A stretch of DNA of 30,231 nt, from positions 1 through 30,231 of the forward strand of contig QZKK01000222.1 in the NCBI GenBank assembly GCA_003599475.1, given 5' to 3'. The notes beneath the pieces were generated by a model. The model was not told the DNA's origin. It did no database searches and saw only the letters and a program-made list of their open reading frames with translations. The number at the start of each line of letters is the position of its first letter. Positions within the stretch are counted from its first letter, which is position 1. The position numbers were made by a program, and so were the translations under genes. Below are positions 8,702 through 17,453 of the stretch, one piece after another. This DNA is from Desulfobacteraceae bacterium (GTDB lineage: Bacteria; Desulfobacterota; Desulfobacteria; Desulfobacterales; SURF-15).

Positions 8702-9424
8702 ATGATGAAAAGATTCCTTTTCGGCAGTCCAAAAAACAGCTTCGCATTTGCGGTAATCTCGATTCTCCTTTGCTGGATGCTGTTGTCGTGTGATTCCTCC
8801 GATACGCGAAATGCCGTAAGAAGTTCAACCAGCGGAGAATTTGAGCTTCAAGCCAGTATCATCGCCCCCGCAAACGGTTCTACGATTGTCATCGAGGACA
8901 ATGAAATCAAAAATGTCACATTTACCTCGACTGTCAGCGGTGGAACGGAACCGGTTGAAACGACATGGCTGGTGCAAGGCCAAACGACATCCAATACGGC
9001 AACCGGAGCCAGCCCGACGATCGTGTTTTACGAATTCGGCAGGCATACCGTCACCCTCTATGCGGAGGATTCAAGGGGGCTGACCGACTCCGATTCGATC
9101 ACGGTGAATCTTGTCCTGCCCGTGACCTCGCTGACGGTGTCGATAACGGCCCCAGCCGAGGCCGCCAGCATCACCATGCCTTCGGGATCTTCCTCGATGC
9201 TTCAAAGCGTTTCGATCAGCATATCCGGAGGGCTTGCACCCTATACCGTCACTTACAATGCTCAGGGCCCGACAAAGAGCGACAGTGTGGTCTCGACAAC
9301 CAATAGCGCAACCGACGCCGCATCTTTGCAGATTACGGAAACCGGGCTGCACACGATCAGTGTGACTGCTGTGGATGCACTGGGATCGACTTTTTCAGAT
9401 TCGATTCGTGTAAATGTTCAATGA
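8702..9424 (+). CDS. Lipoprotein with two PKD/Ig-like domains
   Basis: 240 residues from the ATG at 8702, chosen because AAAGGAG lies seven bases upstream; an ATG at 8678 overlaps the preceding stop but lacks such a site. A hydrophobic segment ends in the lipobox LLSC, predicting lipidation and membrane anchoring. After a short serine/threonine-rich linker come two similar modules of about 90 residues, each with a GG(T/L)xP turn and an ending like GRHTVTLYAEDSRGLTDSD or GLHTISVTAVDALGSTFSD, which is the PKD/cadherin-like fold signature. Such domains usually mediate protein or glycan contacts at the surface. The composition is unusually rich in Ser and Thr. The next gene's upstream ATG overlaps its stop (ATGA). 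Confidence 0.78.
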   Translation: MMKRFLFGSPKNSFAFAVISILLCWMLLSCDSSDTRNAVRSSTSGEFELQASIIAPANGSTIVIEDNEIKNVTFTSTVSGGTEPVETTWLVQGQTTSNTATGASPTIVFYEFGRHTVTLYAEDSRGLTDSDSITVNLVLPVTSLTVSITAPAEAASITMPSGSSSMLQSVSISISGGLAPYTVTYNAQGPTKSDSVVSTTNSATDAASLQITETGLHTISVTAVDALGSTFSDSIRVNVQ

Positions 9425-9480
9425 TCGCCTCCCTTCATCCAATTACAGCGAAATTGAACGAAAAACGGAAATGGACTGGA

Positions 9481-10236
9481 ATGATTTCAAAGCAGATCTA
9501 TCGGGGCATTGTGCTGGTGCTTGTATCCCTCACCTTTTCCTGCGTGACCCCTTCGGAGCACCAGAAGAAGGCTGCGGAAGACTACAAAATCATCGGATCT
9601 GAATACTATCATCAAGGCAACTTCTCCGCTGCGCTCAAAAATTTTCTGGAAGCTGAAAAAGCATACCCTGCGGATGCGGAGCTGCACAACCTCTTAGGAC
9701 TCACCTATAAGGCAAAGAAAAGGAATGATCTGGCCGTCCGGCATTTTCAAAAAGCGATCGATCTCGCACCGGGGTATTCCATTGCCAAGAACAATCTCGG
9801 AACCGTTTATCTGGATCTGGGAAAATGGGACCAGGCAATCCCGTGCTTTAAAGAGGCGGCAAACGACCTCACGTACGAAACTCCCCATTTGGCATCATTC
9901 AATCTTGCGGGGGCCTACTACGGGAAAGGAGACTACGGCCTTGCAGAGCAGTACTACGGACGCGCACTGGAGTACCGGCCCAATTTTGTCCGTGCAATGC
10001 GCGGGCTTGCGCTCGCCCATATTGCGATGGGAAGATACGAGGAAGCCGTCGGACAATTAGAACAGGCCATCCGGATTGCACCCCGCATGCCGAACCTTTA
10101 TTACGATCTTGCGGAAGCTTATTCTCTTTCCGGCCGATACGGGAAGGCAAGGCGATCCTATGGAAAGGTGATCGAACTCGTTCCCGGCAGCCCTTTGGCC
10201 GCGGAAGCTGAAAAGCGGATGGGCAAAAATCCCTGA
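9481..10236 (+). CDS. TPR lipoprotein, PilF/PilW-like pilotin candidate
   Basis: 251 residues from the ATG at 9481. An in-frame ATG at 9421 overlaps the upstream stop, but the later start gives a compact lipoprotein signal (MISKQIYRGIVLVLVSLTFS then C21). Six or so tetratricopeptide repeats follow, for example NLLGLTYKAKKRNDLAVRHF and NNLGTVYLDLGKWDQAIPCF. This architecture is that of PilF/PilW, the outer-membrane lipoprotein that helps PilQ assemble into the secretin ring. The gene faces the 3' end of pilQ, with one base between the two stop codons, which supports a pilus role. Other TPR lipoproteins share the architecture, so no symbol is given. Confidence 0.75.
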   Translation: MISKQIYRGIVLVLVSLTFSCVTPSEHQKKAAEDYKIIGSEYYHQGNFSAALKNFLEAEKAYPADAELHNLLGLTYKAKKRNDLAVRHFQKAIDLAPGYSIAKNNLGTVYLDLGKWDQAIPCFKEAANDLTYETPHLASFNLAGAYYGKGDYGLAEQYYGRALEYRPNFVRAMRGLALAHIAMGRYEEAVGQLEQAIRIAPRMPNLYYDLAEAYSLSGRYGKARRSYGKVIELVPGSPLAAEAEKRMGKNP

Positions 10237-10237
10237 A

Positions 10238-13018
10238 CTACGATTTCAGTCGCTGTTCGAGCTGCACGATTCTCGGAGTGATGAAGATCAGGAGCTCCTG
10301 CAGTTCCTCCGATCGGTCCTGCGATTTGAAGAGCCAGCCCAGTACGGGAACTTTCATGAGTCCGGGGACGCCCGATTCGTTCTCCTGCCTCTTGGTTTTC
10401 CGAATCCCTCCGATGACGATGGTTTCCCCGTCGCTTACCAGCAGCTCTGTTGTCGCTTCTTTTGTCGTAAAAGAGGTCTGATTATTGATCTCCTGACCGA
10501 TTTCGTTGTTGGTGATCTTGATCTCCATCGCGATTCGTCTGTCCGGCGTCACATGCGGGGTGACCTCCAATTGCAGATCCACATCCTTGTATTCGATGAC
10601 CGTGTTTCCGGAGTCGTCCAACCGGGGGATCGGGACCTGAGTGCCCTGTTTGATTCTAGCCGTCCGGTTATCCAGCGTCAGAACTTTCGGCGATGAAACG
10701 ATCTTGATCTGGCCTTCGGATTCTGCGGCAAGGAGCGTTGCCGATATCTTCAGCGGAGTGCCCGAGAGCTTTGTAAAGTCGAACCCGATCTGTCCCAGCG
10801 CCTGGGTTGGCGGATTGGTGGCCGACATGTCTAAATCCACCTTGCCTTCCGGAATGATGCCGTTTCCCAGCTCCTTTGTAAAAATATCCGTGATCTGCAC
10901 GGACAACTGGGCGCCAAGCTCCCGTGAAAAGGAAGAAGCGGCCTCTACCACGCGGGCTTCGATCAGCACCTGGGGGGTCACCTGGTCTATTTTCCGGACG
11001 GTCTCTACCGCTCTTTCAACCATCTCCTCCGTGTCCGTAATGATGAGTTGATTGTTTCTTGCATCCACGGAAACTTTCCCGCGCTCGGGAGTCATGACGA
11101 TATGCGGCAGGACGTCGGCTTCGGCATTGGCGTAGTTGACCGGTATGTACCGTGTGACGAGCGGCTCCAGCGCCTTGATCTGCTCCTTGGCCTGGACGGC
11201 CGCAGCCGTTTCGGCCCGCTTCGCCTCCATTTCGGTTCGGATCGTATCCTGCCTTGCGATGCGCATGATGCCGGCCTCTTCCACCATCCCGAGCTGATTC
11301 ATTCTCAATACGAGATCGAGAACGGCATCCCATGGAACGGGTTTTTCGAGGCTGATCGTCACCTTCCCCGTCACGTTTGGATCGACGGCAAAATTGTTTC
11401 CGCTTACCTCTTTTAAGATACGGAAAACGTTCTTGATGTCGGTTTCATAAAAATCGAGTGCGATCTTCTGGCCGTTGTAGGTCCTCCGGGAAAGCGGCAT
11501 GGCGGACGGCGCGGCGCCCTCATCGAGGGAGGCCGCAGATCGTATCGACCCTGCCGCCGGTTCCGGTGTCAAGACTTCAGGAGCCTCAACCGGTCCGGCT
11601 GCTGCGGGCTCCTTCTCCCTTTTTGGAAGACCGGCGGCTGCATCCGTCCTGGGTGGAACCGTCGAGGATTCGAAGCGGATTTTAAGCAAAGATTCATCCT
11701 GTTCGATCAAATAGGGGATGGCTTCCCGCAATTCGATCGAAACCGAGGCCGTATTTTCAGAGTTTGGCGTCGGGTAAGGAACGATTCGATCGACTGCGCT
11801 CTGAAACCGGGTGGTAACCAGCGGTTTTCGCTTATTTTCAGAAAAGCGAGCATTGAAGAGGCTCAGGCGCAGCCGGTTTTGGCCGTCTTCTTTCAGATCG
11901 AATTTAACCGGACGCGTGGTACCGATCGTTATCGAAGATTTTCCATCGGGTTCGGCTGTAAAATCGATCCGGTTGACCCAGGCCGGTGTGGGGGGCTCCG
12001 CTTCCGAGAGAATCTTTTCTTCTTCCGAAGCCGATTTTTTGGCAGTGGATAAGAGTTTCGGCGTTTGCTCCGATGATTTACGAACAGGAGATAGACTTTG
12101 CCGGGGGCCGGCGATCATCCGGATCCGCAAACCGTCTTCAACCGGCACGGCTGAAAATGCGGACAGGAACTCTTGGTGCGTATCCAATAGAATCCGAAGC
12201 CTGTCCGGGTATGCGAAATACCGGACGCTTCTGAGCAGCGGGGTTTGGACGGGCACCTGTTGCTCCCCCTTTTGAGGGCTCTTGAGTTCGAACAGATCGA
12301 AGATAATACGGGCGGGTTTGTCTATGGTAAACGAATGAAAGTTCCGGATGGTGCCATCGGCGGTAACGGAGATTTCGATCCCGTTTTCTAACTTCTTAGC
12401 GGTTACCCCCTTGATCACCCGGGCGGCAAGGAGATTTTCATCTCTTTGGCCGGTTTGATTTTCCGGCCGATCCGCCGCTCGGCCCGCCCATTCACCCGAT
12501 TTGCCCGATAGACTCAGGGGCGGCAAGGGCGGCTTTGCAGGCTGAACCGGTCTTCCGTTTTCTGCCGGGATGGACGCGGGAAGGGCCGCTTTTCTGAACG
12601 ATATTTTAAAATCCGATCCATTCCGGGTAACTTCATATGGCGCGTCCTTTATCAAGGAGATCTCGACCCGCGATGTGGGGGTATCCGCGTCCACTTTCGA
12701 CAAAGCGATCGCGCTCACGGTTTCGCCTGCAACCCTGTAAAGCTCCTGCGGCGTATCGAGAACCGTATCCGGAAAATAAAGAATGACGGCCGGGGGAGAG
12801 GGATGTTTGACCGCGGTGTAGGTGAGCAGGTCCGAGGCTTTGATGGAAACATGAAACCGCTCGGAATCATCCTCCGTTTCAATCCCGACAATCCGTCTGA
12901 CCGGCGCGGTGTCTGAGCTTTTTTGTGGACCTGGCGGATGCGCACAGGCGGAGAGGACAACCGTTACACACAGCAAAAGAATACCGAACATAAAGCGATT
13001 CCTGTTGCGAAAGATCAT
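10238..13018 (-). CDS. pilQ: Type IV pilus secretin PilQ
   Basis: The outer-membrane channel through which the pilus passes. The start at 13018, two bases past the pilP stop, has GGAG nine bases upstream and gives 926 residues with a signal ending in the lipobox LSAC25. Domains in order: AMIN-like peptidoglycan-binding modules at about 40-140, 205-305 and 348-450, a Pro/Ala-rich linker (450-510), an STN/N0 domain (517-590), one secretin N1 domain (615-680) and the secretin channel domain (683-922). The latter has SSPKVLTLDNRTARIKQGT and the conserved VPVLGWLFKS and LLIFITPRIV ends. A longer open frame to 13114 overlaps pilP and is not needed. It is the last gene of pilMNOPQ. Confidence 0.96.
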   Translation of the reverse strand: MIFRNRNRFMFGILLLCVTVVLSACAHPPGPQKSSDTAPVRRIVGIETEDDSERFHVSIKASDLLTYTAVKHPSPPAVILYFPDTVLDTPQELYRVAGETVSAIALSKVDADTPTSRVEISLIKDAPYEVTRNGSDFKISFRKAALPASIPAENGRPVQPAKPPLPPLSLSGKSGEWAGRAADRPENQTGQRDENLLAARVIKGVTAKKLENGIEISVTADGTIRNFHSFTIDKPARIIFDLFELKSPQKGEQQVPVQTPLLRSVRYFAYPDRLRILLDTHQEFLSAFSAVPVEDGLRIRMIAGPRQSLSPVRKSSEQTPKLLSTAKKSASEEEKILSEAEPPTPAWVNRIDFTAEPDGKSSITIGTTRPVKFDLKEDGQNRLRLSLFNARFSENKRKPLVTTRFQSAVDRIVPYPTPNSENTASVSIELREAIPYLIEQDESLLKIRFESSTVPPRTDAAAGLPKREKEPAAAGPVEAPEVLTPEPAAGSIRSAASLDEGAAPSAMPLSRRTYNGQKIALDFYETDIKNVFRILKEVSGNNFAVDPNVTGKVTISLEKPVPWDAVLDLVLRMNQLGMVEEAGIMRIARQDTIRTEMEAKRAETAAAVQAKEQIKALEPLVTRYIPVNYANAEADVLPHIVMTPERGKVSVDARNNQLIITDTEEMVERAVETVRKIDQVTPQVLIEARVVEAASSFSRELGAQLSVQITDIFTKELGNGIIPEGKVDLDMSATNPPTQALGQIGFDFTKLSGTPLKISATLLAAESEGQIKIVSSPKVLTLDNRTARIKQGTQVPIPRLDDSGNTVIEYKDVDLQLEVTPHVTPDRRIAMEIKITNNEIGQEINNQTSFTTKEATTELLVSDGETIVIGGIRKTKRQENESGVPGLMKVPVLGWLFKSQDRSEELQELLIFITPRIVQLEQRLKS

Positions 13019-13019
13019 C

Positions 13020-13703
13020 TCAAGGTTCTCCGGGTTGCTTCTGAAGCGTGAGCTCCTTTGATTCCCGTTTGATTTTGCCGAAAATATCTTCCAGTTCTTC
13101 CTCGACGGTAACACAATTCTTTGAGATCTCCGTCACGACTCCTGAGTGGAGGCCGATGTAAGTCCCTTTAGAGACGATGTAGCCTTTCCCACCGGCTTCC
13201 TCGACCAATGCTTTGTTCCCGTTCGGGGCGACGATGATCGCGGTCAGCTTCACCTGACTGAGATCCATTTTTTCCAGGGGCGTCTGTGGAATCCTTTTGT
13301 TCTTTTCCCTTTTCTCCACGGAGACTTCATTTTTCTCCCGGATCAGCGGAGCGAAAGGATCGATCTTTCCTTCGGGACTGTACAGGGGGGCAAATTCTTC
13401 CGCAGGCGATTCGACGCCTTCCTTCTCGATTGCAGCACCGGTTGGTGGATCGTTCTGCGGCATCGAAATTCCTGTCTTCCGGTCGTCTGTCCCCTGTATC
13501 TTTTCCGGGGAGGGAGCAACATCTTTCTGCGATGCGGATGCAACGTTTACAGCGGGGGGAGAGACACGGGATGAAATCTTTTTTGTAACGACGACCGGCT
13601 TTTCCGGCGGAGTCTCCTGAGCGCTGCATCCTCCTAAAAGGAGCAGGGCGCCCGCGAGCAGGGGGACGGCGCTGAACCCGAATCGGCATCTTTCAATTTG
13701 CAT
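13020..13703 (-). CDS. pilP: Type IV pilus assembly lipoprotein PilP
   Basis: Inner-membrane lipoprotein that links the PilNO dimer to the periplasmic domains of PilQ. From the ATG at 13703 (AAGAGAG upstream) it has 227 residues, with a lipobox LLGGC26. A long low-complexity linker (about residues 30-120) spans the periplasm. The C-terminal PilP domain includes KIDPFAPL, LSQVKLTAIIV, NKALVEEAGGKGYIVSKG and YIGLHSGVVTEI, which are the HR-like contact segments typical of the family. It lies 25 bases after pilO and directly before pilQ. Confidence 0.93.
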   Translation of the reverse strand: MQIERCRFGFSAVPLLAGALLLLGGCSAQETPPEKPVVVTKKISSRVSPPAVNVASASQKDVAPSPEKIQGTDDRKTGISMPQNDPPTGAAIEKEGVESPAEEFAPLYSPEGKIDPFAPLIREKNEVSVEKREKNKRIPQTPLEKMDLSQVKLTAIIVAPNGNKALVEEAGGKGYIVSKGTYIGLHSGVVTEISKNCVTVEEELEDIFGKIKRESKELTLQKQPGEP

Positions 13704-13728
13704 GAGCGGCTCTCTTTTCAGATCGGTT

Positions 13729-14355
13729 TTACTTGCTCTTGCCTTTTTTTTCCGGCTCTTTCTCCTGTGCACCCTTCTCAAGAAACCGGTATGTGACCGC
13801 GGTACATGCGGTGTCCAGATCCTGAGTGTTGGCTCTCGCGTTCATTTGAACATCGGATATATTGACGACCCGAAACAGGCGCGAGACCTTGTCGAAGAAA
13901 AGGGCGACACTATGATAAGGGCCGCGAACTCGAATCGAGACCGGAATCTCCGCGTAAAAATCTTTCTGAGTTTCACCCCTTGGCTCAAACAGAAAGAATT
14001 CGAGTCCGGCCTCCTTTCCGGCCGTCGAAATACCGGTCAGCAGAGAGGGGATCTCCTTTCTTTCGGGAAGCGCCCTTTTGGCGAAATTGAGGTCCGCCTC
14101 CGCATTCTCCAGCATCTTCCTGAATTTGGTCAGTTGTCGTGCCTTGTTGGTTGCAACGGTCAACTTTTCTTCGAGATCCCGGACCTCTTCCTGCAGTCGG
14201 GTCATTTCAGAAAATTTCGGATATAGCGAGAGGCCCCCGAATCCGCCGCACAGCAGCAGATAGCTTGCTGCACAAATGGCAATCCGCTGGACCCTGGTGC
14301 GCTTCTCGATGAATTGATATACGGGTAATGTAATTTTTGAGAACTGAGCGAACAC
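13729..14355 (-). CDS. pilO: Type IV pilus assembly protein PilO
   Basis: Bitopic inner-membrane protein that pairs with PilN to form the alignment subcomplex. The best start is a GTG at 14355, five bases after the pilN stop, giving 208 residues. A longer open frame to 14607 overlaps pilN throughout and is rejected. After a short cytoplasmic tail there is one membrane helix (AICAASYLLLCGGFGGLSLY), a coiled coil (TRLQEEVRDLEEKL onward) and a ferredoxin-like periplasmic domain (PVSIRVRGPYHSVALFFDKVSRL is the family signature). The C-terminus is lysine-rich. The ribosome-binding site is weak, consistent with coupling to pilN. Confidence 0.9.
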   Translation of the reverse strand: MFAQFSKITLPVYQFIEKRTRVQRIAICAASYLLLCGGFGGLSLYPKFSEMTRLQEEVRDLEEKLTVATNKARQLTKFRKMLENAEADLNFAKRALPERKEIPSLLTGISTAGKEAGLEFFLFEPRGETQKDFYAEIPVSIRVRGPYHSVALFFDKVSRLFRVVNISDVQMNARANTQDLDTACTAVTYRFLEKGAQEKEPEKKGKSK

Positions 14356-14360
14356 GATCG

Positions 14361-14948
14361 CTACTTTTCCTTCTTGCCTGTTTTTGGGGCGGCTTCCACC
14401 TTGATCGTCGGTTGCTTTTCGCAAACGATCTCGAAATTTTTCAGACCCAACTCCTCCATCTGGACATGCTTGAGTGTCGATAGATTGACGGTTGAGAAAA
14501 GATTCGAGGATTCGAGCCGGGTCATAAAATCGGCCACTGTCTTCTGATCGAGAGCCATCCCCTTGATGTTGACCATGGAACCATCGGCGCTGAAGAATGT
14601 AAACCACATCCGTTGAGGGACGACAACCCGGGTCATCGCCTCCAGCATCTCGACCGGTTCGCGCCTGCGTTTTTTAACCGCCTGGACTCCGTCCATCTTC
14701 AGTTTCAAAAGATCCAGCTCTCTCTTGATCCTGTCGACTTCGGTCGCCGCTTTACGCTGCAATTTCAACTGATTCTGTACGAATTCGACCTTTCCCGCAA
14801 GCAGGGTGACCTGGGCGCCCAGCTGGATGTTCACGTAGAGCAATCCAACCGTCGTTAAAACCAGTGACAGGAAAAAAACAGAAGTCTGCCGTCGGACATT
14901 TTCTTTTTTACGGGCGGCGCGATATGGCAGGAGATTGATGCGTATCAT
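14361..14948 (-). CDS. pilN: Type IV pilus assembly protein PilN
   Basis: 195-residue inner-membrane partner of PilO and PilM. The N-terminus MIRINLLPYRAARKK contains the INLLP motif that docks in a groove of the actin-like PilM. One membrane helix (about 25-45) is followed by a coiled coil and a periplasmic domain. The start overlaps the pilM stop (ATGA), implying coupled, balanced synthesis of the docking pair. Confidence 0.95.
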   Translation of the reverse strand: MIRINLLPYRAARKKENVRRQTSVFFLSLVLTTVGLLYVNIQLGAQVTLLAGKVEFVQNQLKLQRKAATEVDRIKRELDLLKLKMDGVQAVKKRRREPVEMLEAMTRVVVPQRMWFTFFSADGSMVNIKGMALDQKTVADFMTRLESSNLFSTVNLSTLKHVQMEELGLKNFEIVCEKQPTIKVEAAPKTGKKEK

Positions 14949-16000
14949 TTATCAGCGATCCCTCTGAGGGCAAGCCCCATGCATACGGCAGCCTGCGGGG
15001 CCCTCTGTTCGAGAAAATCGGAATCGAGGTCTTTCTTGGAAAGTTCGATTTTCGCGAACGGATTCATCATCTCGACATCTGCGGACGTTTCGGCCGACAG
15101 GAGTTTTCGGAATTCTTCGATGTGAGCCCCCCCACCGCTGAGCAGGATCCGTTTGATACGGGCATCGGAGTCCGTGGAATAAAAGTACTCAAGCGCCCGA
15201 CGGATCTCATCGCACCAGTCCGTTGTAACCGAAGAAACGATTTCCATCATCTGTTCATGGGGGATCACGCTTTTTTTCTCGTCAAATTTGAACGCCTCGG
15301 CTTCCTCGACCGAACAGGACGCCACGGATGCAATTTTTTCGTTGATCTGGGTGCACCCCAATGAGACATCCCGCATAAACAGGGATGCGTTCCCCCTGAG
15401 AATATTCAGTGAAGTCTTGCTGGCACCCACATCGATCAGAGCCACGCCTTGATCTTCGACGTCATAGCTCAGCTCATATATGTTCTGCAGTGCGAAAGCA
15501 TCCACGTCGATGACGCATGGATTCAGGCCGGCAAGTTGGACCAGCCGGATGTAATCATCGATCATATCCGTTTTCGCCGCAACCAACAGGAGACTCATCT
15601 GGTTCGGATTGTTCTCGGCTTCCCCCAGGATCTGAAAGTCGATGTTGACGTCTGAAATATCAAAAGGGATGTACTGCTCGGCTTCGAAGTGGATGGCGTC
15701 GTGAAGCTCTTCTTCCGACATGGTTTGGACATTTATTTTTTTTACGATCACCGAATATCCGCCGATCGAAATCGCAACATTCTGTTCCTTGATGTTGCTG
15801 ATTTTGAACAGCTCGCGGATGGATTGGGCAACCCTTTCGGGTTCTTTGATCGAACCTTCTTCGATCAAACCCGAAGCGATATCGATCGTGCCGAAGTTTT
15901 TCAGGCTGAAGCCTTTTTTGGTATCGACCAGTTCCGCCGCCTTTATGGTACGTGAGCCGATATCCAGGCCGACAAGATGATTTTTTTTACCGAAGAACAT
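14945..16000 (-). CDS. pilM: Type IV pilus assembly ATPase-fold protein PilM
   Basis: 351-residue cytoplasmic actin-like protein that binds ATP and the PilN tail and connects the pilus motor to the envelope complex. The phosphate-1 loop is GLDIGSRTIKAAEL (residues 11-24). VALIDVGASKTSLNI marks phosphate-2, and RILLSGGGAHIEEF marks the adenosine motif. Length and order match the family. It is the first gene of the pilMNOPQ operon; a promoter candidate lies at 16115-16144. Confidence 0.96.
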   Translation of the reverse strand: MFFGKKNHLVGLDIGSRTIKAAELVDTKKGFSLKNFGTIDIASGLIEEGSIKEPERVAQSIRELFKISNIKEQNVAISIGGYSVIVKKINVQTMSEEELHDAIHFEAEQYIPFDISDVNIDFQILGEAENNPNQMSLLLVAAKTDMIDDYIRLVQLAGLNPCVIDVDAFALQNIYELSYDVEDQGVALIDVGASKTSLNILRGNASLFMRDVSLGCTQINEKIASVASCSVEEAEAFKFDEKKSVIPHEQMMEIVSSVTTDWCDEIRRALEYFYSTDSDARIKRILLSGGGAHIEEFRKLLSAETSADVEMMNPFAKIELSKKDLDSDFLEQRAPQAAVCMGLALRGIADK

Positions 16001-16321
16001 GGTTGCCGTCTATCTTCGCTGTTGCCCTCATCCGGAAAGGGGGTTGAAATCTCTTCCGCTGTATAGAGGAATAAAAAATAATCTCGGAAGTTTAAGGGCT
16101 TTTTTTTTGGCGCATATCATTGCGAAAGAATTCCATCGAGTCAAGACAAATCATACATAGTGACGATAAACCATACCGGAGGTTCACAAAATGATACACC
16201 CCGAAACAGGGTTCCGTTCATCCGATTGCGATCGCCTGCATCAGATCCGATCATTATTGAAAGCCGCAACGGATAAACGGCCGATTGCCTTGTGGATTAA
16301 GCAAAACACATGCCATGGGGA
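16001..16321. other. Gap between mogA and pilM; holds pilM promoter candidate and a doubtful small ORF
   Basis: About 320 bases between two minus-strand genes. The pilM-proximal half is AT-rich, with a run of nine T at 16100-16108 on the plus strand. A promoter-like pair reads toward pilM. On the plus strand an ATG at 16191 has GGAGG eight bases upstream and opens a 92-codon frame that runs antisense into the 3' part of mogA; it is described among the findings. No strong terminator for mogA is visible. Confidence 0.4.
16115..16144 (-). promoter_or_regulatory. Candidate promoter for pilMNOPQ
   Basis: Minus-strand TTGACT (16144-16139) is followed after 18 bases by ATGATA (16120-16115). Four or five of six bases fit in each box. 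It would give a leader of about 108 bases before the pilM ATG. No sigma-54 (GG-N10-GC) element was noticed. Confidence 0.4.
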
Positions 16322-16864
16322 TTATTCTTTCGGGTGTGCGGCATTATTGGAAACGTTCCCATCCTCCCGGATATGCTTCACGATATGGCCAAGCTCCGGG
16401 AAAATCAGCGCCTTGCAGGCGAGCTTGCATGCGGAAAGACTGCCCGGAAGGCAAAAAACGGCCGTCTGACCGATCACTCCTGCGGTTGCGCGGGATAAAA
16501 TGGCAGCCGAGTCGATTTCTTCGAAGCTAAGCTGAGAGAAAACGGTTCCAAAGGCTGTCAATTCTTTTTCCAGCAAGGGGCGCACGGCCTCTATGGTGAC
16601 ATCTTGCCTGGCGATGCCGGTTCCTCCGGTCAGCAAAAGTACCTCGGGGCCCGGGTCCCGGAGGGTACTGAGAACGGTATTTACGATCACTCCGGAATCA
16701 TCCGGAATTACCTGGTGACAGACGATTCGATGGCCTTCTTTTTTTGCCATCCGGCTCATCCAGCGGCCGCTTTCATCGGTTTGCAGCGTCCGGGATGTAG
16801 AAATGGTGAGGATTCCGATGGAAATGTTCCGGGGGGATTTCTTTTTATGTTCCTTTGAGCTCAC
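16322..16864 (-). CDS. Molybdenum cofactor biosynthesis protein, MogA/MoaB family
   Basis: 180-residue cytoplasmic protein of the MPT-binding fold that adenylates molybdopterin before molybdate insertion. Family marks are IGILTISTSRT at the N-terminus, LLLTGGTGIARQDVTIEAV (residues 76-94) with the GGTG loop and the acidic residue D88, and FPELGHIVKHIRED near the end. It begins with GTG at 16864, overlapping the pyrR stop (GTGA), and the first ten residues are very lysine-rich. MogA (adenylyltransferase) and MoaB cannot be separated by eye. The mobA-moaE-moaC group is nearby on the other strand. Confidence 0.88.
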   Translation of the reverse strand: MSSKEHKKKSPRNISIGILTISTSRTLQTDESGRWMSRMAKKEGHRIVCHQVIPDDSGVIVNTVLSTLRDPGPEVLLLTGGTGIARQDVTIEAVRPLLEKELTAFGTVFSQLSFEEIDSAAILSRATAGVIGQTAVFCLPGSLSACKLACKALIFPELGHIVKHIREDGNVSNNAAHPKE

Positions 16865-17406
16865 GATTCCTTTCCGGACTCTACAACGATCTTGTCTTCA
16901 CCGTCTGACTCTGTGAGCATGACATTTACGGTATCGGCTCTCCGGGTGACGATCTGCCTTCCGACGTAGTTGCCCTGAATGGGAAGCTCCCTGTGCCCGC
17001 GGTCAACCAGTACTGCGAGCTCGATGCGGTCGGGGCGGCCGAAATCCACCAGTGCATCCATGGCGGCCCGGGTCGTCCGTCCGGTAAAGAGGACGTCGTC
17101 CACGAGGATGATCTGTTTCCCGTCCACCGAGAAGGGGATGTGGGTTGCTCGGATGATCGGGTGATGTCCGATGCGGGTCCAATCGTCCCTGTACAGCGTA
17201 ATATCCATCTGCCCGAATTGCAGTTGAACTTCTTCTATGGCCCTGATTTTGTCATGCAGGCGGCGTGCCAGGAAAACTCCCCTGGTATGAATACCGATCA
17301 GGACCAGATTCTCTGCACCGCGATGGATCTCGAGAATCTCATGGGTCATTCGGCCGAGGATTTGATCGATGTCTTCGGCATCCGAAATGGTAACGATCTT
17401 GCTCAT
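16861..17406 (-). CDS. pyrR: PyrR, pyrimidine regulator / uracil phosphoribosyltransferase
   Basis: 181-residue phosphoribosyltransferase-fold protein. Family members bind pyr mRNA attenuators in Firmicutes and usually have UPRTase activity. The PRPP-binding motif IILVDDVLFTGRTTRAA (residues 99-115) is intact. LVLIGIHTRGVFLARRL and LYRDDW, and the C-terminal ELPIQGNYVGRQI, fit PyrR rather than other phosphoribosyltransferases. GGGGAAAG lies five bases before the ATG. No pyr genes or PyrR-type attenuator were seen here, so its RNA targets would be elsewhere, or it acts only as an enzyme. It is translationally coupled to the mogA-like gene. Confidence 0.92.
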   Translation of the reverse strand: MSKIVTISDAEDIDQILGRMTHEILEIHRGAENLVLIGIHTRGVFLARRLHDKIRAIEEVQLQFGQMDITLYRDDWTRIGHHPIIRATHIPFSVDGKQIILVDDVLFTGRTTRAAMDALVDFGRPDRIELAVLVDRGHRELPIQGNYVGRQIVTRRADTVNVMLTESDGEDKIVVESGKES

Positions 17407-17453
17407 GGTGCTTTCCCCGAAAAAAAGTGTGACGTTTCTGCCTCCTGATGACG

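Noticed and set aside
16185..16225. Possible terminator hairpin for mogA (ACCC with GGGT)
   Set aside because: Only four base pairs and no following T-run on the minus strand.
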